Shown here one piece after another: positions 4,959-11,976 of a stretch of DNA of 12,305 nt. Position 1 is the first letter of the stretch; every line of letters starts with the position of its first letter. A program made the position numbers and the translations under genes. The notes beneath the pieces were generated by a model, which was not told the origin of the DNA, did not search any database, and saw only the letters and a list, made by a program, of their open reading frames with translations. Source of the DNA: Myxococcales bacterium (GTDB lineage Bacteria > Myxococcota_A > Polyangia > Polyangiales > JADJMO01); assembly GCA_021783935.1 (NCBI GenBank), contig JAJXTK010000118.1:1-12305 (forward strand), read 5' to 3'.

Positions 4959-7508
4959 TTGCGCACTTTCCGTCTGCTCCGCACCGCTTCGCTGCTCGCT
5001 CTCCTCGTCACGCTCGGGGAGGCGTGCGCACAAGACGATTCGCGCAAGCTCGGCCTGCGCGCGCCGGAGCCCGTGGGCCAGTCGTCCGAGCGCTACTCCA
5101 CCGCCCCGGTGGCGTGGCCAGCCAACACGGCGTGGCTCGCGCTCACGCAGGCGGGCACGCCGATCACCGATCCCGCCGGTGACGCGCAGGGCTCGCGAGA
5201 CATCGTCGGCACGACGACGAGCCCCGCGGCGTACGTCTACACCGACGCGAACCACATGTATTTCCGGCTGCGCATCTCGGCGTCGCCGCTCCAGAGCGCG
5301 ACGAAGCTCGCGCCTTTCGGCTGGGGCTGCGAGTTCGACACCGACGCCAACCCGCAGACGTATGAGTTCATCGCGCAGGCCAACGGCATCATCAACGGCG
5401 ACGGCGTCCAGCTCTCGCAGAACACGGTGCAGCAGACGCTGAACAGCCCGTCGGACAAGGCCGAGGTGTTGCTCGCGACGTACTCGGCCCTGACCGCCAA
5501 TGTGATGTTCCCCGGCACGACGAATCCGATCCCGCCGCACGCGCGCGCCGTCGTGGCAGGCAGCACGCTCGGCGGCGGTACCGACTACTTCATCGACTGG
5601 GCGATCGACCTCAACGACTTCCCCGCTACCGTCGACCTCGTCCACAACCCGTTCCGGCTGATTTGCGGCTCTTCGAACAACGCCCAGACGCTCAACGCGG
5701 ATCTCATCTCCCCGACGGGCGCGACCACGCTCAGCGCGCTCGCGTCGGATCCGCTGCAGTGCGGGGCCACCGGGTGCTCGAGCTGCATCACGGCGAGCGC
5801 GTGCGGACCGACCTGCGCGGCGTGCAGCGGCGCGACGCCGAGCTGCCTGCCGTTCGTCGGCTGCGTGCAATGCGCGACGGACGCCGACTGCGCGAGCGGC
5901 GATTTCTGCAACACCTCGGCCCACACCTGCGCGGCCAAGCTCGCCAACGGCGCGCCGATGCCGACCATCGCGGGGCACACCCCGACCCTCGACGGCAACT
6001 GCACCAGCGCCGCGGGCGCCGCGGTCTGCGCGGCGGGGGTCTGCGATTCGCTCGACAATCGCTGCGGGCTCGCCAATGGCCAGGGTCCGTGCACGGCCTC
6101 GAACGGCGCCACCCTCTGCCGCAGCGGCGTGTGCGACGCGACCGACGGCAAGTGCGGGCTCGCCAACGGCGACGGCCCGTGCACCACCGCCGACGCGGCG
6201 ACGCTGTGTCGGAGCGGCAGCTGCTCCGCGACCAACGTCTGCACGGCCGCCGGGTGCACCACGGACACCGACTGCGCGTCGAGCCAGTTCTGCGACACGC
6301 AGGCGAGCCTGTGCACGCTGAAGCTCGCCAACGGCACGCAGATCCCGACCGTTGCCGGCCACACGCCGGCGCTCAACGGCACGTGCAACCCGACGGTCGG
6401 CGCCGCGGTCTGCGCGTCGGCGGTGTGCGACCCGACCGACAACCGCTGCGGCTACGCCGACGGCGACGCCTCCTGCACCAGCGCAAACGCCGCGACGATC
6501 TGCCGCGGCGGCGCCTGCTCGTCGACCGGCAAGTGCACCTCGACAGGCTCGTGCCTCTCGGACTCGGACTGCTCGGCCTCCCAGTTCTGCGACACCGCCA
6601 GCGCGACCTGCGTCGCCAAGGTCGGCAACGGCCAGCCGATCCCGACCATCGCAGGACACTCGCCCGCCCTCGACGGCACGTGCACCACCGCGGCGGGCGC
6701 GGCGGCCTGCGCGTCCGGGGTGTGCGACACCACCGACGGCCGGTGCGGCCTCGCCAACGGCGACGGCGCCTGCACCAACGCGAACGGCGCGACCGTGTGC
6801 CGCAGCGGCGTCTGCGACGCCGACGGCAAGTGCGGCTGGGCGGCGGGCGACGGCACGTGCACCGCCGCGACCGGCCCGACGGTGTGCCGCAGCGGGGTCT
6901 GCAACGCGAGCGGCAAGTGCGCCGCCTCGGGGACCTGCGCCGTGGACGCGGACTGCAACGCGGCGCAGTTCTGCGATACCGCACAGCACGCGTGCGCGCC
7001 GAAGCTGGCCAACGGCGAGCCGATGCCCTCCATCTCGGGGCACACGCCGACGCTCGACGGCACTTGCTCGCCGGCCGCCGGCGCCGTCGCGTGCCAAGCG
7101 GGCGTGTGCGACACAGCCGACTCGAAGTGCGGCTTCGCCAACGGCGACGGGACCTGCGACGCGGCGAGCGGCGGGCTGGTGTGCCGCAGCGGCGTGTGCG
7201 GCGGCGACGGGATCTGCGGCCTCCCGGCTGGCGATCCGTGCACGACCGATACGACGTGCCGCAGCGGCGCGTGCATCGGCGGCAGCTGCGCCTCGGGCGA
7301 CGCAGGGCTCGACGCGGGCGTCGACGGCGCGACGGCGGATGCCTCCTCCTCGGATGGCTCGATACCGCCGCCCAACGGCGCGTCGGTCCAAGGGGGCGGC
7401 TGCAGTACCTCCTCGGGCCGCGGCGCAGGTACGACCGGCTCGATGGGCTTGGCGATCGGCCTCGCCATCGCCCTCGGCGCCGCGCGGCGCGCGCGGGGCG
7501 CTCGCTGA
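4959..7508 (+). CDS. Secreted cysteine-rich tandem-repeat surface protein with MYXO-CTERM-like tail (TraA-like in plan)
   Basis: This is an 849-residue protein. I chose TTG 4959 because AGAGG lies 7 bases upstream and a signal peptide follows at once (MRTFRLLRTASLLALLVTL, cleavage near ACA-Q). An ATG at 4404 would prepend 185 non-protein-like residues. Residues ~45-260 form a beta-rich domain (DITDPAGDAQG-like start, YTDANHMYFRLRIS, FGWGCEFDTDAN, YFIDWAIDLNDF), loosely like DOMON/CBM9-type ligand-binding folds. Cysteine clusters begin at 268. Four long repeats start at Cys302, Cys433, Cys532 and Cys660. Each has a C-x-x-D-x-DC start, FCDT, (K)LANG, P-T-[IV]-AGHTP, LDGTC, GVCD and CRSGVCD. An Asp/Ser-rich linker leads to GGGCS (Cys815), a hydrophobic helix and RRARGAR, the layout of MYXO-CTERM sorting signals processed by myxosortase. 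It is probably displayed on the outer surface. It sits 104 bp upstream of the OmpA-like gene and is probably co-transcribed. Carbohydrate binding is speculation. Confidence 0.9.
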   Translation: MRTFRLLRTASLLALLVTLGEACAQDDSRKLGLRAPEPVGQSSERYSTAPVAWPANTAWLALTQAGTPITDPAGDAQGSRDIVGTTTSPAAYVYTDANHMYFRLRISASPLQSATKLAPFGWGCEFDTDANPQTYEFIAQANGIINGDGVQLSQNTVQQTLNSPSDKAEVLLATYSALTANVMFPGTTNPIPPHARAVVAGSTLGGGTDYFIDWAIDLNDFPATVDLVHNPFRLICGSSNNAQTLNADLISPTGATTLSALASDPLQCGATGCSSCITASACGPTCAACSGATPSCLPFVGCVQCATDADCASGDFCNTSAHTCAAKLANGAPMPTIAGHTPTLDGNCTSAAGAAVCAAGVCDSLDNRCGLANGQGPCTASNGATLCRSGVCDATDGKCGLANGDGPCTTADAATLCRSGSCSATNVCTAAGCTTDTDCASSQFCDTQASLCTLKLANGTQIPTVAGHTPALNGTCNPTVGAAVCASAVCDPTDNRCGYADGDASCTSANAATICRGGACSSTGKCTSTGSCLSDSDCSASQFCDTASATCVAKVGNGQPIPTIAGHSPALDGTCTTAAGAAACASGVCDTTDGRCGLANGDGACTNANGATVCRSGVCDADGKCGWAAGDGTCTAATGPTVCRSGVCNASGKCAASGTCAVDADCNAAQFCDTAQHACAPKLANGEPMPSISGHTPTLDGTCSPAAGAVACQAGVCDTADSKCGFANGDGTCDAASGGLVCRSGVCGGDGICGLPAGDPCTTDTTCRSGACIGGSCASGDAGLDAGVDGATADASSSDGSIPPPNGASVQGGGCSTSSGRGAGTTGSMGLAIGLAIALGAARRARGAR
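5862..7292 (+). repeat. Four cysteine-rich coding repeats inside the surface protein gene
   Basis: Units begin at about 5862, 6255, 6552 and 6936 and are ~131, 99, 128 and ~119 codons long. Each holds one CxxDxDC...FCDT...LANG...AGHTP head followed by one or two copies of a shorter G-x-A-N-G-D-G-x-C-T...CRSGVCD...KCG module. The counts of the short module are two, one, two and one plus a shortened copy. Nucleotide similarity is also high (for example the CTCGCCAACGGCGACGGC stretch recurs), so unit number could change by recombination. Confidence 0.85.
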
Positions 7509-7567
7509 GCAGTAGGGGCACGCGCTCGAGCCGAACGACCGACTCGAGCCCTCTCTCGTCGTCGCGG

Positions 7568-7588
7568 GCGGCGGCCAAGGGCCACCGC
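7568..7588 (+). other. Imperfect stem-loop in the leader of the OmpA-like gene
   Basis: GCGGCGGCC (7568-7576) and GGCCACCGC (7580-7588) pair with one mismatch around an AAG loop, ending 24 bases before the ATG and 15 bases before the AAGGA ribosome-binding site. A weaker GCTCGAG/CTCGAGC inverted repeat lies at 7524-7549. In such GC-rich DNA these could be chance. If real they might set the ratio of the two proteins or act as a weak attenuator. Confidence 0.28.
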
Positions 7589-7612
7589 GGACGCTCTGGA
7601 TCCAAGGACATC

Positions 7613-9535
7613 ATGCGCACGTTCTTCTCGTCTTCCCTCCGCTTCGGCCTCTTGACCGCCCTCGCCTCCGCCTCGACCGCCCTCACGGTCGCCGCGCCAG
7701 CGAGCGCCGCCACCACCGGCTTCGCCCTCGACCGCTTCGAGCCGTCCGAGCGCGGCAGCGAGTGGTTCTCCGAGGACACGCTCGATCTTCGTGGTCATTT
7801 GCGCCCCGCCGCGGGCATCGTCGGCGACTGGGGGTACAAGCCGCTGGTCATCGACGAGGCCGACGGCACCGAGCGGCAGGCGCTCGTGAGCGACCAGCTC
7901 TTCGCGCACGTCGGCGCCGCGCTCAACGTCTGGGACCGAGTCCGCTTCGCGTTCGACTTGCCGATTGCGCTCTACGACGCCGGCAACGACGGTTCGGTGA
8001 ACGGCCAGTCCTACGCGGCGCCGAGCGGCGCCGGGGTCGGCGATCTGCGGCTCGCCGCCGACGTGCGTCTGTTCGGCAACTACCGGGATCCGATCACGCT
8101 GGCCGTGGGCCTGCAGGCGTGGGTGCCGACCGGCTCGAGGGACAACTACACGAGCGACGGCAAGGTACGCATCGCGCCGCACGTGCTGGCCGCGGGCGAG
8201 CTCGGCGGCATCTTCGTCTGGGCCGCGCACGTGGGCATCGACTACCGCGCGCTGTCGACGACGTTCGACGGCTCGCCGCTCGGCACCACGTTCGGCTTCG
8301 GCGCGAGCGCCGGCGCACGCCTGATTGACGGCAAGCTCGTCGTCGGGCCCGAGCTGTGGGGGTGCACCGTCCTCGAGAACGGCGGCGCGTTCACCAAGCA
8401 GGCGACCCCGTTCGAGGCGATCCTCGGCGCGCACTACTCGGTCGGCGACTTCCGCGTCGGCGCCGGCTTCGGCCCGGGCCTGGCGCGCGGCCTCGGCACG
8501 CCGCGCGTGCGCGGGCTGCTGTCGCTCGAGTGGGCGCCCGCGCTGCGTGAGTCGGCGCGCAGCGACCGCGACGGCGACGGCGTCTACGACGACGTCGACG
8601 CGTGCCCCGACGTGAAGGGGGTGCAGACCGACGACCCGAAGACCAATGGCTGCCCCGAGAAGGACTCGGACGGCGACGGCATCGCCGACGCGAAGGACGC
8701 GTGCCCGACCGTGAAGGGGGTCGCGAGCGCCGATCCGAAGAAGAATGGCTGCCCCGCCGATCGCGACGGCGATGGCATCCCCGACGACGTCGACGCGTGC
8801 CCCGACCTGAAGGGGGTCAAGAGCGACGATCCGAAGATCAACGGCTGCCCGCCCGATCGCGACGGCGACGGCGTCCCCGACGACGTCGACGCGTGCCCCG
8901 ACGTGAAGGGGGCCAAGAGCGACGACCCCAAGAAGAACGGCTGCCCCGCGGATCGCGACGGCGACGGCATCCCCGACGACGTCGACGCGTGCCCCGACGT
9001 GAAGGGGGTCAAGAGCGCGAAGGCCGAGTTCAACGGCTGCCCGCCAGACAAGGACGGCGACGGCATCAAGAACGAAGAGGACGCGTGCCCCGACGCGCCG
9101 GGTCCGAAGAACGCCGATCCGAGGAAGAACGGCTGCCCGGCGGCCGCGATCGTGAGCGGCCAGATCAAGATCCTCCAGCAAGTGCGGTTCGCGACCGCGA
9201 GCGATCGGATCCTGCCCGAGAGCGACAAGATCCTCACCGAGGTCGCGAAGATCCTGAGGGACCACCCCGAGATCACCAAGCTGCGCGTCGAGGGGTACAC
9301 CGACGATCAGGGCAACGCGGGGTACAACCTCGATCTGTCCAAGCGGCGCGCGGCGTCGGTCGTGAAGTGGCTGACCACGAAGGGCGGCCTCGACGCGAAG
9401 CGCTTCGACAGCGAAGGCTACGGGCAGGAGCGCCCGATCGCCTCGAACGCCGACGAGAAGGGGCGCCAGGAGAACCGGCGCGTCGAGTTCCACATCGTCG
9501 ACACGGGCAAGCCCGGCGCGGTGAAGGACAAGTAG
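7613..9535 (+). CDS. OmpA-family outer-membrane protein with beta-barrel and thrombospondin type-3 repeats
   Basis: This is a 640-residue protein starting at ATG 7613, preceded by AAGGA with a 4-base gap. Residues 1-33 are a signal peptide cut after ASA. Residues ~34-315 show alternating hydrophobic/polar strands (RFAFDLPIALY, DLRLAADVRLF, ITLAVGLQAWVPTGS, FGFGASAGARL, VVGPELWG), typical of an outer-membrane beta-barrel. Residues 318-510 are six ~32-residue thrombospondin type-3 units of the form D-x-DGDG-x-x-D-x-x-D-ACP...NGCP, expected to bind calcium and form a rigid stalk in the periplasm. Residues ~511-633 are an OmpA C-terminal domain with YTDDQG, YNLDLSKRRA and GRQENRRVEF, whose Asp and Arg residues normally hold the diaminopimelate of peptidoglycan. 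The protein should therefore tie the outer membrane to the cell wall. It follows the cysteine-rich surface protein gene and may be its membrane partner, as TraB is to TraA, but the OmpA family is large and this role is inferred. Confidence 0.94.
   Translation: MRTFFSSSLRFGLLTALASASTALTVAAPASAATTGFALDRFEPSERGSEWFSEDTLDLRGHLRPAAGIVGDWGYKPLVIDEADGTERQALVSDQLFAHVGAALNVWDRVRFAFDLPIALYDAGNDGSVNGQSYAAPSGAGVGDLRLAADVRLFGNYRDPITLAVGLQAWVPTGSRDNYTSDGKVRIAPHVLAAGELGGIFVWAAHVGIDYRALSTTFDGSPLGTTFGFGASAGARLIDGKLVVGPELWGCTVLENGGAFTKQATPFEAILGAHYSVGDFRVGAGFGPGLARGLGTPRVRGLLSLEWAPALRESARSDRDGDGVYDDVDACPDVKGVQTDDPKTNGCPEKDSDGDGIADAKDACPTVKGVASADPKKNGCPADRDGDGIPDDVDACPDLKGVKSDDPKINGCPPDRDGDGVPDDVDACPDVKGAKSDDPKKNGCPADRDGDGIPDDVDACPDVKGVKSAKAEFNGCPPDKDGDGIKNEEDACPDAPGPKNADPRKNGCPAAAIVSGQIKILQQVRFATASDRILPESDKILTEVAKILRDHPEITKLRVEGYTDDQGNAGYNLDLSKRRAASVVKWLTTKGGLDAKRFDSEGYGQERPIASNADEKGRQENRRVEFHIVDTGKPGAVKDK
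8564..9142 (+). repeat. Six 96-bp coding repeats (thrombospondin type-3)
   Basis: Six in-frame units (the first 99 bp, the rest 96 bp) encode DxDGDGxxDxxDACP...NGCP. Units 3, 4 and 5 are nearly identical at nucleotide level over long stretches, such as the part encoding GDGIPDDVDACPD. This indicates recent duplication or ongoing homogenisation, while the last unit has diverged. Confidence 0.9.
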
Positions 9536-9579
9536 TCACCGGCGACGTAGGCAGGTGAAGGCTGGCTCGAGGGTCGCCG

Positions 9580-9610
9580 GCCGGGTCGGGCGGCGGACGC
9601 TCGACCCGGC
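9580..9610 (+). terminator. Possible stem-loop terminator after the OmpA-like gene
   Basis: GCCGGGTCG (9580-9588) pairs exactly with CGACCCGGC (9602-9610) around a 13-base loop, 44 bases after the stop. There is no T-run, so it would be at best a rho-assisted or structural end. The remaining gap to the kinase gene at 9724 shows nothing else I can support. Confidence 0.32.
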
Positions 9611-9723
9611 GCGCACACGCGGTGCGCACGAGTGCCGCCTAGGGTGATGGCGAACGATGGAAGGTCATCGCCGTCGGGCGGGCGCGCCCCCGCGCCGGGC
9701 TCGATCCTCGTAGCATCGGCCCC

Positions 9724-11322
9724 GTGGAGGCCGAGCCGCGCGCGCGATCCGAGCTCCTCGTCGACGCGCTCGACGCGCAGCTCGCGCGCAACGAGCTCGT
9801 CACCGTTCGCGTGCTGCGCCTGCTGGCGATCGCCGGCGCGCCGCTCGGGCTGCTGGTGGGCGCGACGATGTCGCCCCGGCTCGGCTTCGCGTGCGCCGGG
9901 GTGAGCCTCGGCTTCCTCGCGTGGTTCTACGTCTACGCGCGCCTGCTCCAGGCCGATCGCGTCGACCTCCGGCTGCGCCTGCTCGCGACGGCGATCGAGA
10001 GCGCGATCCCGTGGGTCTTCTTCGCCGTCATCGCGGCGACGCAGGGCGCCGAGTACGCGCTCGCCTCGTGGGTGCCGCCCATGGTGTTCTGCGGGCTCGT
10101 GGTCGCCTACGCCGCGCGTCTGCGCCCGTGGACCTGCGTCGCGCTCGGGGTCGTCGGCGCCATGCTCTACCCGGCCACCTACTTCGCGTTCGTCCGCCCG
10201 CGCCTGCCTGCCGACGAGGCGCATCTCTTCGCGCTGCCGGCGATGCAGCTCACGCGGGGGCTCTCGCTCTTCCTCGCGGCCGGCCTCGGCGCGCTCGTCG
10301 CGGGCGGGCTGCGCCGTGCAATCGGGCGCGCGGAGAGCGACACGCGGGGGCAGGAGCTGTTCGGCAAGTACCGCCTGCTGCGCCGCATCGCCTCGGGCGG
10401 AATGGGGCTCGTCTTCGAGGCGCTCTACTGCCCCGAAGGAGGCTTCGAGCGGCGGGTGGCCGTCAAGCGGATCCACCCGCACCTCGCGGCGACGCGTCGG
10501 TTCGTCGACGCGTTCCGCGCCGAGGCGGAGCTGTCCGCGCGCCTCGCGCACCCCTCGATCGTGCAGGTGCTCGACTTCGGCCGCGTCGGCGACTCGTTCT
10601 TCCTCGCGATGGAGTTCGTCGACGGCCTGACCCTCGGCGCGCTCTCGGGCCTCGCGACCGCGCAGCGCATCACGCCGAGCCCGGCGATCGTCGGCCACGT
10701 ACTGCGCGAGATCCTCGGCGCGCTCGCCTACGCGCACGAGGGGGCGCGCGGCGCCGACGGGCGGGCGCTGCGGGTCGTGCACCGCGACCTCTGCCCGCAC
10801 AACGTCCTCGTCTCGCGCAACGGCGAGGTCAAGCTCACCGACTTCGGCATCGCCCGCAGCCTGAGCGACGCGAGCGCCTCGATGACCACCAGCGTGTCCG
10901 GTCACATGGGCTACATGGCGCCCGAGCAGGCGCGCGCGACCGAGTTCGACACACGCGCCGACCTCTTTCCGGTCGGCGTCATCGCGTGGGAGCTGCTCGC
11001 GAGGCGCCCCCTGTTTCGACGGCCCACCGAGGCCGCCTCGCTCAACGCGCTCCTCTTCGCGGAGGTGCCGCCGATCACGCGCGAGCGCGCCGACCTCGAC
11101 GAGGCGTGGGAGGCGTGGCTCGTGCGCGCCCTCGCGCGCGAGCCCGCCGAGCGCTTCTCCTCCGCGGCCGAGATGCTCGCGGCGCTCGACCGCATCCCGG
11201 GCGCCCGCGCGGCGGGCACCCAGGACGAGCTCGCGTGGCTGGTCGCCACGTTGGAGGAGGCGCGGCGATCCGCGGCCGGCGTGGACGACGCGCCGACGCT
11301 GGTGGATCCGCGGCCGGACTGA
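9724..11322 (+). CDS. Membrane Ser/Thr protein kinase with N-terminal six-helix membrane domain
   Basis: This is a 532-residue protein from GTG 9724, with no strong Shine-Dalgarno. Residues 28-198 contain about six hydrophobic helices (roughly 28-49, 53-75, 83-105, 110-132, 135-156, 175-198). A Hanks-type kinase domain then runs from Phe213 to about 495. Key residues are the glycine loop ASGGMG (223-228), ATP-binding Lys248 in VAVKRI, catalytic Asp355 in HRDLCPHN, metal-binding Asp373 in DFGIAR and Glu401 in APEQ. All core catalytic residues are present, so it should phosphorylate Ser/Thr. The residue after HRDL that is usually Lys is Cys357. The order, membrane domain first and kinase last, is the reverse of the common PknB layout, and there is no extracytoplasmic sensor domain beyond the helix loops. 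The membrane part may therefore sense a lipid or membrane state. A short C-terminal tail (DAPTLVDPRPD) follows. Targets are unknown. It appears to be monocistronic. Confidence 0.92.
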   Translation: MEAEPRARSELLVDALDAQLARNELVTVRVLRLLAIAGAPLGLLVGATMSPRLGFACAGVSLGFLAWFYVYARLLQADRVDLRLRLLATAIESAIPWVFFAVIAATQGAEYALASWVPPMVFCGLVVAYAARLRPWTCVALGVVGAMLYPATYFAFVRPRLPADEAHLFALPAMQLTRGLSLFLAAGLGALVAGGLRRAIGRAESDTRGQELFGKYRLLRRIASGGMGLVFEALYCPEGGFERRVAVKRIHPHLAATRRFVDAFRAEAELSARLAHPSIVQVLDFGRVGDSFFLAMEFVDGLTLGALSGLATAQRITPSPAIVGHVLREILGALAYAHEGARGADGRALRVVHRDLCPHNVLVSRNGEVKLTDFGIARSLSDASASMTTSVSGHMGYMAPEQARATEFDTRADLFPVGVIAWELLARRPLFRRPTEAASLNALLFAEVPPITRERADLDEAWEAWLVRALAREPAERFSSAAEMLAALDRIPGARAAGTQDELAWLVATLEEARRSAAGVDDAPTLVDPRPD

Positions 11323-11367
11323 GCGCGGCGCCCGTGCTCGGACTCGGCGAGTCGGTTGCCTCTGGTG

Positions 11368-11555
11368 CCGTCACCGCTGCCGATGCCGTGGCCGTGGCCG
11401 ATGCCGATGCCGTGGCCGTGGCCGATGCCGATGCCGTGGCCGTGGCCGATGCCGATGCCGTGGCCGTGGCCGATGCCGATGCCGATGCCGTGGCCGATGC
11501 CGCTACCGCTGCCGATGCCGTGGCCGATGCCGATGCCGTGGCCGCTGCCGTAGCC
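11368..11555. repeat. 188-bp hexamer array (gccgat/gccgtg), with about four copies of a 24-bp higher-order unit
   Basis: The region between the kinase stop and the stop of the minus-strand lipoprotein is an uninterrupted chain of 6-base units, mostly gccgat and gccgtg with a few gccgct, accgct and gccgta. The left half is organised as a 24-base unit (two gccgat then two gccgtg) repeated about four times almost perfectly. The right half is more irregular. It is open in several frames because 6 is a multiple of 3: plus-strand frames read (Ala-Asp/Val) or (Met-Pro-Trp-Pro), and the minus strand reads (Gly-Ile/His). None has a proper start context, so I call it non-coding. Replication slippage can explain its growth. 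Confidence 0.92.
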
Positions 11556-11564
11556 GATCCCGCC

Positions 11565-11906
11565 TCAATACGGCGGCACGCCCCCGCCATCTCGTCGCCC
11601 GCCGCGCGGGCACGTCGCGCCCTCGAACTGGTAGCAAGTCGCCGTCTGCCGGTCGCAGCAATTGACCTGCCCGGCGTCGAGCGGCGCGCAGCTCAAGTGG
11701 CACTCGAGGTCGGTCTGACATTGCGGAACGCACTGGCCCGCGTCGGCCGGCTCCGTGTCGGGGGCCACCACCGCGCCGTCGTCGAGCAGCACCGAGCCAT
11801 CGGGGACGGGGGCGTCGATCACCAGATCGGACCTGCCTCCGCAGCCGATCGACGCCGGCGCGAGGATCAGGCAGAACGTGAACGTAGCGAGCGTCGAGGC
11901 GCGCAC
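11565..11906 (-). CDS. Small cysteine-rich lipoprotein (CGGRSDL type)
   Basis: This is a 113-residue protein from GTG 11906. The N-terminus MRASTLATFTFCLILAPASIGC is a signal peptide with a lipobox-like end at Cys22, followed by GGRSDLVID, closely matching the CGTRTELLDP region of the lipoprotein at 586-954. An acidic linker (DAPVPDGSVLLDDGAVVAPD, residues ~31-50) leads to an eight-cysteine module: CVPQC, then C and C, then a CC pair, and CYQFEGATCP at the end. An even cysteine number fits disulfides outside the cytoplasm. The C-terminus is short and basic/Gly-rich (RRDGGGVPPY). No enzymatic motif is visible and function is unknown. It is divergent from the membrane-protein gene at 11977, with a 70-bp shared upstream gap, and its 3' end abuts the hexamer array. 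No clear ribosome-binding site is seen before the GTG, so the start could shift slightly. Confidence 0.77.
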   Translation of the reverse strand: MRASTLATFTFCLILAPASIGCGGRSDLVIDAPVPDGSVLLDDGAVVAPDTEPADAGQCVPQCQTDLECHLSCAPLDAGQVNCCDRQTATCYQFEGATCPRGGRRDGGGVPPY

Positions 11907-11976
11907 GGGAGTGGGCGCACACTACGCTCGTCCGAGCGCCCTCGCCAAGACGTCATCGCGCGCGGAGCCATCGAGA

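Noticed and set aside
4827..7391. 854-codon minus-strand open frame opposite the cysteine-rich gene
   Set aside because: It is an Ala/Arg/Val-rich low-complexity translation, a shadow of the repetitive coding strand with no start context or domain.
6452..9493. 1013-codon minus-strand open frame opposite the OmpA-like gene
   Set aside because: It spans two genes on the other strand and mirrors the TSP3 repeats. It is a composition effect.
11356..11553. Small plus-strand frame reading Met-Pro-Trp-Pro repeats
   Set aside because: It is a product of the hexamer array. It has no ribosome-binding site and no non-repeat sequence.
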